Positions 38,440-46,546 of a DNA stretch of 64,000 bases are shown piece by piece. The stretch is from TMED14 sp003507115. Lineage in GTDB: Bacteria > Bacteroidota > Bacteroidia > Flavobacteriales > Schleiferiaceae. Position 1 is the stretch's first letter. Each line of letters begins with the position of its first letter. Location: NCBI GenBank assembly GCA_943787925.1, contig CALSOH010000002.1, positions 62,001 through 126,000 of the forward strand. The letters run 5' to 3'. A model generated the notes under the pieces. That model ran no database searches. It had not been told where the DNA came from and worked only from the letters and a program-made list of their open reading frames with translations. Both the position numbers and the translations under genes were made by a program.

Positions 38440-39482
38440 ATGCGCAAGGTGATTCATATTGTCCGGATGTGGCCGACGGCAGAAGATCCCCAACATGGGG
38501 GATTTATCGTGAGCCATGTTCGCGCTTTGGCCGACCATGCCGAACAGCGCATCCTGATTTGGGACGGAAAATGGAACGCCACGCCCTTGTATGCGGAAGA
38601 ATTTTCCCTTGCCCAGCCTACCACGCCTGGCTTCCGGGCTAAATGGCGCACATTGCGGGAGTGGTTGGACGCCGAATTGCCCCATGTGGTGCATGTACAC
38701 GGTGCTGGAAATGACAGTGCCCTGGCCTTCCTACTCCTTCATATGCTGCATGGTTCGCGTATTCGTCGCGTCGTGACGGAGCACCAGAGCCATTGGGCGG
38801 ACGGTGCAAAGCTGGGGATGATTTGGACCTTGCGTCTTGCCCATGCCCGAACGGCCGTTTCCGGCTGGTTGGCCTCCTTGATGCAACCCTACAGTGCTGG
38901 AGCAGCCATCTCTGTGGTTCCGAACATTCTGACAGCCGCCTAACCTACCGCTTCAGCGCTCGGATGCGGCACATCGGCGTTTTCTCTGGGTCGGCGACTT
39001 GGTTCCCCTCAAAGGGCTCCCTCCGCTTCTCGAAGCCTGGGCGCGCCATCACCGGACATTCCCGCATGACCACCTGTCCCTCATGGGGGGCACCGCAGAG
39101 ACGGGGCTCCACTCCGATCAGGTTCCAGAGGGCGCCACCTATTGTGGACCCGCCCGGGCGGAAGAGGTGCAAGCACGCATGCTGCACCACGACATACTCG
39201 TCGTCAACAGTGAACGCGAAACGTTTAGCATGGTCATCGGGGAAGCCCTCGAACGGGGACTATCCGTTCTCTGCACGCCCATCCCTGGACCGCAAAGTGT
39301 GTATTCTGGGCGATGGGATCACCTACCGCGCGGACCATAGCGAAGACAATTTGGTTCAAGAATTAGGTCGGGCAGAAAAATGGGCTGATCGGGCGGTGGT
39401 GCTCGATGCATTTCGGGCCGAAACCGTAGCGCAGCAATTTCTCGCTCTATACGCCCCGGAGAAAAAGAAAGGCTTAGAGTAG
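38440..39482 (+). CDS. Family 4 glycosyltransferase, frameshifted
   Basis: N-terminal GT-B half intact: MRKVIHIVRMWPTAEDPQHGG, VVHVHGAGNDSAL, VVTEHQSHW, TAVSGWLASLM, SVVPNIL. The frame breaks near 38935 and 38965, then continues WVGDLVPLKGLPPLLEAWAR, TYCGPARAEEV and the donor-binding NSERETFSMVIGEALERG, and breaks again near 39295 before ending GDGITYRADHSEDNLV to AVVLDAF and the stop. GT4 enzymes transfer a sugar from an activated donor with retention; the acceptor is probably a surface glycan or lipid. Repaired length is about 347 aa. The 3' end overlaps the convergent bshB1 by 9 bases. Confidence 0.8.
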
Positions 39483-40202
39483 GTCAGTCAGCAAGGCAAC
39501 CCCTGGTCGACGCTCCGTCAAAAAGCCCTCCGCATGGGTCACGTACATGGCTCGGCCCCATTCACGGGAGCGGGCTTCAATTCCCTCTAGGAATCCCGGG
39601 GAAGAAATGACGGTTTGAGGCTCTTGGCTGGATGCGTCAAAAAACTGGGTCTTGTGCGCCTGAATGCTCGCCATTTTTTGATCCATGTAGCCCGTGATGT
39701 CCACAGAGAAGTCTGGAACCAAGTCGTAGTACTGGATATAGTGGTAGATATGCTCCGGACGGTGTGCATCCTGTGCTTTGCCCTCCCACTCGGACGTCAG
39801 CGCCTGGAGGCCGGCTTTGAAGCAGGAGTCCACAATAAGCTGGGAGGCGTGCCCATGGTCAGGATGGCGGTCCTTGGGCGCGGTCGCCAGGACAATGCGC
39901 GGTCGGAAGGCTCGTATGAAGGCTATTAATACGCGCTGATTCGCCTCGGAATTTTCCAAAAAGCCGTCGCGCATGCCCGCGTTCAGACGCTGAGTCACCC
40001 CGAGAACCCGCGCGGCTTCTTGGGCCTCCGCATCGCGCAGTTCCGCCGTGCCTCGTGTTCCCATCTCCCCGCGAGTCAGATCCAAAATGGCGACGCGGTC
40101 CCCAGCCGCAACATGTTTGGCCAAGGTGCCTCCACAACCCAACTCGACGTCGTCGGGATGGGCGCCAATGGCGAGAATATCAACAGGAGATGGCGTATGC
40201 AT
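39474..40202 (-). CDS. bshB1: Bacillithiol biosynthesis deacetylase BshB1
   Basis: 242 aa PIG-L-type zinc deacetylase: AIGAHPDDVELGCGGT at the N-terminus with the metal-binding AHPDD, DLTRGEMGTRG, DRHPDHGHAS with the second metal His residues, and the C-terminal RSREWGRAMYVTHAEGF typical of BshB1. It removes the acetyl group from GlcNAc-malate, the second step of bacillithiol synthesis; bshA and bshC are not in the window. Bacillithiol is the low-molecular-weight thiol of many Bacteroidota and fits the nearby peroxidase genes. Confidence 0.93.
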   Translation of the reverse strand: MHTPSPVDILAIGAHPDDVELGCGGTLAKHVAAGDRVAILDLTRGEMGTRGTAELRDAEAQEAARVLGVTQRLNAGMRDGFLENSEANQRVLIAFIRAFRPRIVLATAPKDRHPDHGHASQLIVDSCFKAGLQALTSEWEGKAQDAHRPEHIYHYIQYYDLVPDFSVDITGYMDQKMASIQAHKTQFFDASSQEPQTVISSPGFLEGIEARSREWGRAMYVTHAEGFLTERRPGVALLTDLL

Positions 40203-40219
40203 AGCAATTCGTTCAGTGG

Positions 40220-40227
40220 CAAAGTTA
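40220..40227 (-). promoter_or_regulatory. -7 box TAACTTTG for bshB1
   Basis: Exact TAnnTTTG match, 17 nt from the ATG at 40202. Confidence 0.55.
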
Positions 40228-40794
40228 CTCCACCCCTGCGAATTGCTTGATTTCTTTGGTTAGAGGTGAAGTCGTCATCAAGTACGAAGCGGTCCACTGG
40301 CCACTTTCATTGACCAGAAATTTGCAGAAGTTCCAACGCACATTCGCATTGCTGTTGCCATTTTGCTCTTTCTGGGTCAACCACTGGTACACAGGATGGA
40401 CATTCTCCCCTTTGATGGAGACCTTTTCCATCATTTGGAAGGTCACCCCGTAATTTTTGCTGCAGAAGGACTTGATTTCGCTAGCGCTGCCCGACTCTTG
40501 GCCTCCAAAGTCATTGCATGGAAAGCCCAAAATGATGAATTCCTCTTGGTTGCTTTGATCCCAAAGGGCCTGCAAGTCCTTGTATTGGGGAGTAAAACCG
40601 CATTCGGACGCCGTATTGACAATCAGTACGCGCTTGCCCCGAAGCTGCTCAAAGTCAAATTGTTCTCCCTCCAGTGTGTTGGCACTGAGGCTGTAAAAAT
40701 CGACTGCGCCGTTCACAGGCTGGGCCACGCTGTTTCCACAGCCAAGAAGCATTCCGAGTAAACCCATAAGAAGGAAAGAAGTGATGTTTTTCAT
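40225..40794 (-). CDS. Glutathione peroxidase family lipoprotein
   Basis: 189 aa from ATG 40794. The lipoprotein signal is MKNITSFLLMGLLGMLLGC with Cys19 as the lipid site. The GPx fold follows: peroxidatic Cys65 in NTASECGFTPQY, then LGFPCNDFGGQE with the Gln and the VRWNFCKFL Trp-Asn of the catalytic tetrad. This is the monomeric Cys-GPx group, which normally uses thioredoxin rather than glutathione. Lipidation places it in the periplasm or outer membrane, where it would reduce peroxides. A related element (ATCCTTTG) ends 7 nt before the start codon. Confidence 0.92.
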   Translation of the reverse strand: MKNITSFLLMGLLGMLLGCGNSVAQPVNGAVDFYSLSANTLEGEQFDFEQLRGKRVLIVNTASECGFTPQYKDLQALWDQSNQEEFIILGFPCNDFGGQESGSASEIKSFCSKNYGVTFQMMEKVSIKGENVHPVYQWLTQKEQNGNSNANVRWNFCKFLVNESGQWTASYLMTTSPLTKEIKQFAGVE

Positions 40795-40881
40795 GTTGGA
40801 ACAAAGGATACGAATCCCACCTATAGGGACCTGGTTTGAGTTCATATAACCCAAAAGATGGCGCTAAGTTCGGCCCAGCCC

Positions 40882-40889
40882 TACCTTTG
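40882..40889 (+). promoter_or_regulatory. -7 box TACCTTTG for the ccm operon
   Basis: Exact TAnnTTTG match ending 6 nt before the GTG at 40896; this supports GTG as the ccmB start and a leaderless mRNA. Confidence 0.55.
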
Positions 40890-40895
40890 TCCTGC

Positions 40896-41573
40896 GTGAT
40901 TCGATTGCGCGCCATTCAACAAATCCTCCAATGGGAATGGGCATTGGAATACCGCCGTTCGAACGGATGGTTCCTTCCCCTGCTCTTCGCGGCCATGGTC
41001 GGCTATCTCTGCAGCCTGCTGGTGCGGGAACCCAGCCCGACGGTCTGGTTGGCTTTATTGTGGATGACCATGGTCTTTAGCGCCTTGCAAACCGCCTTGC
41101 GCAGCTTTGCCGCCACGCCCGGGCAATGGCTCTACCTCAATCAACTGGTCGCCCCCACCGAACTACTGATCGGCAAGACTATGACCACCGCCCTGAATTG
41201 TCTCTTAGTGACCTGGACGAGCCTCGCCCTGTTTAGTCTTTGGTTGGGCTGGCCCCACCTCCCTGAGCAGATGGGTCAAGTGCCTCTATGGCCCTTTGTG
41301 GTCAGTCTTTCCCTCGGAGCTATTGCCCTTTCATCCACCTTGAGCTTCACGGCGGCCCTCGCATCTAAAATCGAACGGGGAACGGGGATTATGGCCGTTC
41401 TGAGCATTCCTTTGCTCCTACCCACCCTCCTCATTGCCGTTCGCGCGAGCAAATTGGCCCTCTTGGGTGAACCCCTCTCCAATTTATACCCGAATTGGGC
41501 GGGAGAAATTCTGATGGCGGGACTTCCTCTGGCCTTGGGCGCCCTGCTCTTTCCGTACCTTTGGCGCTCCTAA
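40896..41573 (+). CDS. ccmB: Heme exporter protein CcmB
   Basis: 225 aa from GTG 40896 (VIRLRAIQQILQWEWALEYR), with six hydrophobic helices. Sequence features match CcmB: WALEYRRSNG near the start, MVFSALQTALRSFAATPGQW, and LSIPLLLPTLLIAVRA. CcmB is the membrane part of the CcmABC transporter that releases heme-loaded CcmE. An ATG-started form from 40836 would add a hydrophilic run through the promoter box and is unlikely. The ATPase CcmA is not next to it. The stop overlaps the ccmC ATG (TAATG). Confidence 0.9.
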   Translation: MIRLRAIQQILQWEWALEYRRSNGWFLPLLFAAMVGYLCSLLVREPSPTVWLALLWMTMVFSALQTALRSFAATPGQWLYLNQLVAPTELLIGKTMTTALNCLLVTWTSLALFSLWLGWPHLPEQMGQVPLWPFVVSLSLGAIALSSTLSFTAALASKIERGTGIMAVLSIPLLLPTLLIAVRASKLALLGEPLSNLYPNWAGEILMAGLPLALGALLFPYLWRS

Positions 41574-42247
41574 TGAAAGCTTGGAAAATACTCGGCATTG
41601 CCCTCGTAGGATATTCCCTCTTTGCGGGTCTCACTTCGGACGTACCACGTCTAGTGATCCTAAACGAAACCATACGGAATCTTTATTTCCACGTTCCCAT
41701 GTGGTTTACGATGATTGCATTACTTGGGGCATCTCTCGCCTATTCCTTGCGACTCCTTCGTTCCGGGGGAGACGGAGAGCCCTTGAACTTGGAACGCGAC
41801 CGCCAAGCCCGGGCCTTTGCCGAAGTGGCCATGATCTTTTCCTTGCTTGGGCTCTTCACGGGTATGGTCTGGGCCAAGGCCACCTGGGGCACCTATTGGA
41901 CTGCCGATCCGAAACTCAACGGCACCGCTGTCACCCTCCTCATCTATGCCGCCTATTTCATTCTGCGCAGCAGCGTGGACGACGCGGAAAAACGCGCACG
42001 ACTCGCGGCGGTGTACAACGTCTTCGCCTTTGTTCTCATGATTGTCTTCATCGGCATTCTTCCCCGGATGACGGATTCCTTGCACCCAGGAAATGGCGGC
42101 AATCCAGCTTTTGGCAGCTATGATTTGGACCATGGCATGCGTCTTGTGTTTTACCCGGCTGTAGTCGGTTGGATTTTGATGGGATGGTGGATTGCCTCCC
42201 TCCGTGTTCGCCTCGATCGCTTGACCGCTCAACAAACCCCATCTTGA
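41573..42247 (+). CDS. ccmC: Heme handling protein CcmC
   Basis: 224 aa starting MKAWKILGIALVGYSLFAG. Six helices; the heme-handling WWD-like loop is WGTYWTADPKL, flanked by NLYFHVPMWFTM and the late YDLDHGMRLVFYPAVVGW, which carry the two conserved His residues. CcmC presents heme to CcmE on the periplasmic face. It is linked to ccmB by TAATG and followed 1 base after its stop by ccmD. Confidence 0.93.
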   Translation: MKAWKILGIALVGYSLFAGLTSDVPRLVILNETIRNLYFHVPMWFTMIALLGASLAYSLRLLRSGGDGEPLNLERDRQARAFAEVAMIFSLLGLFTGMVWAKATWGTYWTADPKLNGTAVTLLIYAAYFILRSSVDDAEKRARLAAVYNVFAFVLMIVFIGILPRMTDSLHPGNGGNPAFGSYDLDHGMRLVFYPAVVGWILMGWWIASLRVRLDRLTAQQTPS

Positions 42248-42248
42248 T

Positions 42249-42419
42249 ATGAAGTACCTCTCTTTTTTGCAGGCCCCTCCCGCTGAAATGGCAGACCTCT
42301 TTCGCGCAGAGGGTAAAATCTATGTCGTCCTCGCTGTGCTCGGCATCGTCTTTGTCGGGTTGGTTGCGTACTTGGTGTGGATGGAACGTCGCATTCAAAA
42401 ACTGGAAAAAGGAGCATGA
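42249..42419 (+). CDS. ccmD: CcmD-like small membrane protein
   Basis: 56 aa, one membrane helix (IYVVLAVLGIVFVGLVAYLV) followed by the basic MERRIQKLEK tail, the typical CcmD topology. Starts MKYLSFLQAPPAEMADLF. CcmD bridges CcmC, CcmE and the ABC subunits. Its position between ccmC and ccmE, with an ATGA overlap into ccmE, supports the call more than its sequence does. Confidence 0.85.
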   Translation: MKYLSFLQAPPAEMADLFRAEGKIYVVLAVLGIVFVGLVAYLVWMERRIQKLEKGA

Positions 42420-42829
42420 AGCGTAGCTCCATCATTCTCCTAGCCGTTGTCGCCCTGTTGATTGGGGCCCTGTTGGTCACCTTGCAAGACGCCAGCATCT
42501 ACGCCACGTTTGATATGGCCAAAAAGCAGCAACCCGAAACAGTTACAGTCGTGGCGACCCTAGACTTGGACAGCCCTATGGATTTTGACCCCAAGGCATC
42601 CATCCTCACATTCCAAGCGATTGACAAAGATGGGCAACGCTCTGTCGTGCGCTACAATCAGCCCAAACCCACCGATTTTGAGCGCAGCGAAGAAATCACC
42701 CTGACGGGTCACTACACCGACTCCGCCTTTATTGCCACCGAAATTCTTATGAAATGTCCGTCCAAATACACGGACGGGGAAGGCATCAATCCCGACGCCA
42801 TTTACACGGACAACCAACCTAGCACCTAA
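42416..42829 (+). CDS. ccmE: Cytochrome c maturation protein CcmE, Cys-type heme chaperone
   Basis: 137 aa: an N-terminal anchor (SSIILLAVVALLIGALL) and an OB-fold periplasmic domain. The canonical heme-binding HxxxY is replaced by CPSKY (Cys114, Tyr118), within ILMKCPSKYTDG. CcmE proteins with CxxxY are known in some archaea and sulfate reducers, and this form is common in Bacteroidota; the Cys would bind heme covalently. It overlaps ccmD by 4 bases and ccmF by 1. Confidence 0.93.
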   Translation: MKRSSIILLAVVALLIGALLVTLQDASIYATFDMAKKQQPETVTVVATLDLDSPMDFDPKASILTFQAIDKDGQRSVVRYNQPKPTDFERSEEITLTGHYTDSAFIATEILMKCPSKYTDGEGINPDAIYTDNQPST

Positions 42830-45321
42830 TGCATTACCTCGGCGAACACAGCTTCTGGTCCACCTTGGGCCGTCTATTCGTCGCCCTTTCGTTTGCGGGC
42901 GCTTTGATCGCCGCCTTTTTCTATGGAATCCAAGCGTTTCGGACTCCTGCCGAACGTGAAGAGCGACCTGTCCTGACTTTACGCCGTGCCGCGCGCTGGG
43001 CTTTCGGACTGCATTCCATAGGTGTTTTAGGAACGATTGCCATCCTTTTTACTGCCCTGTTCAACCACTGGTTTGAGTTTGACTACGTCTGGCGCCACAG
43101 CTCGTTGGATATGCCCATGCAATACATTGCCTCCTGTTTTTGGGAAGGCCAAGAAGGCAGCTTCCTCTTGTGGCTCACCTGGCACATGATTTTGGGATGG
43201 GTCTTGATTCGGACCGCCAAAACCTGGGAATACGGCACCCTCTTCGCCCTGTCGCTGGTCCAGCTTTTCCTGGCCTCCATGCTCCTGGGCATCTATCTCG
43301 GGGATATTAAGCTGGGTTCTTCCCCCTTTATTCTCATTCGCGAATTGCCCGAAAATCTCGGACTGCCTTGGACCGAAATGAGTGACTACCTCATGCGCAT
43401 TCCCGCTTTCCGCGACGGCCAAGGACTGAATCCGCTTTTGCAGAACTACTGGATGGTCATCCACCCTCCTACCCTCTTTCTGGGCTTCGCCGCCGTGACA
43501 ATTCCATTCTTGTTTGCCATGACAGGCCTGTTTGAACGGCGCTATACCGAGTGGGTCCTACCCGCCCTGCCCTGGACCTTCTTTGGAATTGCCATTCTCG
43601 GCACGGGCGTTTTGATGGGAGGGGCTTGGGCATACGAAGCATTGAGTTTTGGTGGTTTCTGGGCGTGGGACCCCGTCGAGAACTCTTCTCTGGTCCCCTG
43701 GCTGACCCTTGTCGCGGCGGGCCATTTGATGATGGTCGTCAAGCACAAAAAAACCGCCCCTGCCACCACGATATTCCTCGCCATCCTATCCTTCCTGCTG
43801 GTCCTTTACTCCACGTTTTTGACGCGAAGCGGAATTCTCGGCGACACCTCCGTCCACGCCTTTGTCGACCTAGGGCTCAATGGACAACTTCTCGCCCTGT
43901 TAGGGTTCTTTACGCTCGGTAGTTTGGGTGTTTTCTTTTGGCATCAAAGACACATGCCTAAAAGCGCTTCCGAGGATGCCTTTTCTTCACGAGAATTCTG
44001 GATGTTCATTGGTGCACTCACCTTGTTGCTCTCGGCGGCCCAGATTACGTTTTCCACGAGCATTCCCGTACTGAATAAGCTGATTGGCCCCGATGGCCTG
44101 GTGCCTATTCTACAAACCCAAATGGCCCCACCGGCCGATGCTGCAAAACATTACAACAGCCTTCAAATTCCCTTCGCCCTGATTATCTCGGTCTTGATGG
44201 GTATTGCGCCCTTTTTGCGCTGGAAAGAAACCCCAAAAGAACTCTCCCGCCGGGTCCTTTGGTCGGCGGGCTTGACGCTCATCCTGACGGCTTTGGTCGC
44301 CTGGGGCCTTCAATTGACTGAGGTCCTGTACATCGGACTACTCGGGACTGCATTGTTTGCCTTCCTAGCGAACGCGGACTATTGGCTGCGCTTCCTGCGC
44401 GGCAAGTGGACCGCGGGCGGTATGGCTCTGGCCCACCTTGGGTTTGCCTTGGTTTTGATTGGCGCACTCATCAGCAATGCCAAGAAGGAAGCTATTTCGA
44501 CCAATGCCACCTTCATTCACCAAGATTTCCCCGCCAACGAGAACATCCTGCTCCCCCAATCGGACACCGTATCCATGTATCCCTATTATGTGAGTTGGAA
44601 GGCGGAACGGACGGAAGGGCACAACCGTGTTTTCGACGTGGAATTCTACGAAGTAGACATGCCCCTCGCTTCGTGGGCCGATGGGGAACGTAATCACTTG
44701 AAAACCGCCTTTACCCTTCACCCCTTCATCCAGATGAATGCGCGCATGGGCAACGTTCGGGAACCCAGCACCCAGCACTTCTGGAACAAGGACATCTACA
44801 CCTATGTCAGCTATGCCGACTTGCGCAGCGAGGCCGAAAAGTCCGGAGATTGGAAAGAGCCCATGGAGGCGTCCTTGAAAACGGGCGATGAGGTCTTCTT
44901 ATTCAATACCTACCTCTTGCATGGGGATACCTTGGTGGTCGAAGATGCGGCCTTCGACCCCACCACGGGGGAATTAACCCATTTGGACCTGGCCTTATCG
45001 CTCACGCTCAAGGGCATGGATGGAAGCCAATATCCCCTCGTTCTGCCCTACCACCTCGATGGAAACAACGTCGAAAACGCGGAAGTAGAATGGGCGGATT
45101 TAGGGATAAAAATTCGCTTTGACGGCGTGAAGGATGAAGACGGCACCTACGGCATCACCGCATGGGAGAAAAAGTCCAACGATCCTCCCTTCATTCTGAT
45201 GCAGGCCTTCATATTCCCGTACATCAATTTGCTCTGGCTCGGATCCATCCTGATGGGTGTGGGCAGCCTCCTGGCCGTGTGGAAACGCATTTATCGGAGC
45301 CTGAACGAAGGGAAAAAATGA
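42829..45321 (+). CDS. ccmF: Cytochrome c heme lyase subunit CcmF
   Basis: 830 aa, longer than the proteobacterial form (about 650). Around 15 membrane helices; the WWD heme domain is GGFWAWDPVENSSLVPW, with His residues in YVWRHSSLDMP, WMVIHPPTLF and LAAGHLM-like positions nearby. A large soluble region lies between about residues 560 and 800, before a final helix. CcmF ligates heme to apocytochrome CxxCH motifs. It starts in the ccmE stop (TAATG) and overlaps the next gene by ATGA. Confidence 0.93.
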   Translation: MHYLGEHSFWSTLGRLFVALSFAGALIAAFFYGIQAFRTPAEREERPVLTLRRAARWAFGLHSIGVLGTIAILFTALFNHWFEFDYVWRHSSLDMPMQYIASCFWEGQEGSFLLWLTWHMILGWVLIRTAKTWEYGTLFALSLVQLFLASMLLGIYLGDIKLGSSPFILIRELPENLGLPWTEMSDYLMRIPAFRDGQGLNPLLQNYWMVIHPPTLFLGFAAVTIPFLFAMTGLFERRYTEWVLPALPWTFFGIAILGTGVLMGGAWAYEALSFGGFWAWDPVENSSLVPWLTLVAAGHLMMVVKHKKTAPATTIFLAILSFLLVLYSTFLTRSGILGDTSVHAFVDLGLNGQLLALLGFFTLGSLGVFFWHQRHMPKSASEDAFSSREFWMFIGALTLLLSAAQITFSTSIPVLNKLIGPDGLVPILQTQMAPPADAAKHYNSLQIPFALIISVLMGIAPFLRWKETPKELSRRVLWSAGLTLILTALVAWGLQLTEVLYIGLLGTALFAFLANADYWLRFLRGKWTAGGMALAHLGFALVLIGALISNAKKEAISTNATFIHQDFPANENILLPQSDTVSMYPYYVSWKAERTEGHNRVFDVEFYEVDMPLASWADGERNHLKTAFTLHPFIQMNARMGNVREPSTQHFWNKDIYTYVSYADLRSEAEKSGDWKEPMEASLKTGDEVFLFNTYLLHGDTLVVEDAAFDPTTGELTHLDLALSLTLKGMDGSQYPLVLPYHLDGNNVENAEVEWADLGIKIRFDGVKDEDGTYGITAWEKKSNDPPFILMQAFIFPYINLLWLGSILMGVGSLLAVWKRIYRSLNEGKK

Positions 45322-46031
45322 ACTGGGGGGTTGTCGGGCATGGCCATCTCGGCTCCGCATTGGCTGCCCGATTTGTGCGCCAAAACATCGCCTTTCAGCA
45401 CCTGAGCGCCCAGCTTTGGGACCAGGGAAAGAACCTCCCTCAGCCCGAAGACGCCTTATTGCTGGCCATACCGGATGGCTTCATTGAGGCGGCAGCCCAC
45501 CAACTGCAGCAGCGGGGTCATGTTGGCCCGGTCTTTCATTGCAGTGGAGCCACCCCATTAAGCGCCCTCGAACCTTTGCCGCAGGCCGGCGTGTGGTACC
45601 CCATGCAATCTTTCCGGGATGTCGAGGTCCCCTGGGGCACCTTCCCTGTTTATTGGGAAAATGCCTTGCTCGAACCCATTTTGCAGGATTTGCACGAAAA
45701 ATTGGGCATTCCCCCGGGCCAATGGATGACTTCGGAGCGCCGGGCCACCCACCATTTGAGTGCGGTGTGGGCGAACAACTTTCCGACGCACCTTGTCGCG
45801 CTTTACCAAGATTTTTGCCGGCAAAAGGGGGTGGAACCCATGACCACGATGTTTTTGGATTCGGTGTCCCAATCGCTGCAAGAGGATGCCCGAGCCCTTC
45901 AGACAGGGCCCGCGCGGCGACGAGATTTGGCCACCTTAGCGCGCCATCTCGAGGCCTTGCCTCCCGAGCTTCGGTCGATATACCAAGCGCTTAGTGACAG
46001 TATTGCCCGTTTAGATTCCTCCAACTCGTGA
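45318..46031 (+). CDS. Rossmann-like / DUF2520 protein
   Basis: 237 aa. N-terminal Rossmann fold with NWGVVGHGHLGSALAARF (GxGxxG-type) and a strand ALLLAIPDGFIEAAA, then a C-terminal all-helical domain (THHLSAVWANNFPTHL and TGPARRRDLATLARHLEAL). This matches the NADP oxidoreductase-like plus DUF2520 layout, related to short-chain dehydrogenase/ketopantoate-reductase-like proteins. Its function is unknown. It lies in a chain of overlapping genes between ccmF and kdsC. Confidence 0.82.
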   Translation: MNWGVVGHGHLGSALAARFVRQNIAFQHLSAQLWDQGKNLPQPEDALLLAIPDGFIEAAAHQLQQRGHVGPVFHCSGATPLSALEPLPQAGVWYPMQSFRDVEVPWGTFPVYWENALLEPILQDLHEKLGIPPGQWMTSERRATHHLSAVWANNFPTHLVALYQDFCRQKGVEPMTTMFLDSVSQSLQEDARALQTGPARRRDLATLARHLEALPPELRSIYQALSDSIARLDSSNS

Positions 46032-46546
46032 ATTACAAGACCAAACTCGCCCAGATTAGCACCTTCGTGTTTGACGTCGACGGGGTCATGACTGACGGGA
46101 AGGTCTTGATCCTGCCCGGCCAAGACCCCATACGCGCATTCCATTCCAAAGATGGCTATGCCTTACAACTCGCGATTCGCCTGGGTTACCGCGTGGCCAT
46201 CATCACCGGGGGCACCTCCGAGGCCGTCAAAGAGCGGCTTCAATCCGCAGGGGTACAAGATATTTGGTTGGGTGCGCGCCACAAGGAAGAAGCCTTGGAG
46301 GAGCTCATGCTGGCCTACGAATTGCGGGCCGAAGAAATCGCCTACATGGGCGACGACTTGCCTGACTACGAAGTGCTGACCCGAGTGGGCTTGGCCACCT
46401 GTCCACACGACGCGGCGCCCGAAATTCGCCACATCTGCGACTACATCTCCCCCATCAAAGGCGGGGAAGGCTGTGTCCGCGACCTCATCGAGCAGACGCT
46501 CAAAGTTCAAGGAAAATGGAATCAAGCTTCGGACCGGAACTGGTAG
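46028..46546 (+). CDS. kdsC: HAD-superfamily phosphatase, KdsC-like
   Basis: 172 aa from GTG 46028 (GTGA overlap with the preceding stop). C0-type HAD: FVFDVDGVMTDGKV (motif I with both Asp), IITGGTSEAVKERL (motif II), and YMGDDLPDYEVL (motif IV); no cap domain, as in KdsC. KdsC dephosphorylates Kdo-8-phosphate in lipopolysaccharide core synthesis. A role in other 8- or 9-carbon sugar acid pathways cannot be excluded. It overlaps maf by 31 bases. Confidence 0.83.
   Translation: MNYKTKLAQISTFVFDVDGVMTDGKVLILPGQDPIRAFHSKDGYALQLAIRLGYRVAIITGGTSEAVKERLQSAGVQDIWLGARHKEEALEELMLAYELRAEEIAYMGDDLPDYEVLTRVGLATCPHDAAPEIRHICDYISPIKGGEGCVRDLIEQTLKVQGKWNQASDRNW

Noticed and set aside
14350..39300. Pseudogene decay of T9SS and envelope genes
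   Set aside because: Motifs, lengths and catalytic residues are preserved across frames in clpB, dapF and mltG, which are not expected to be lost; sequence error explains it better.
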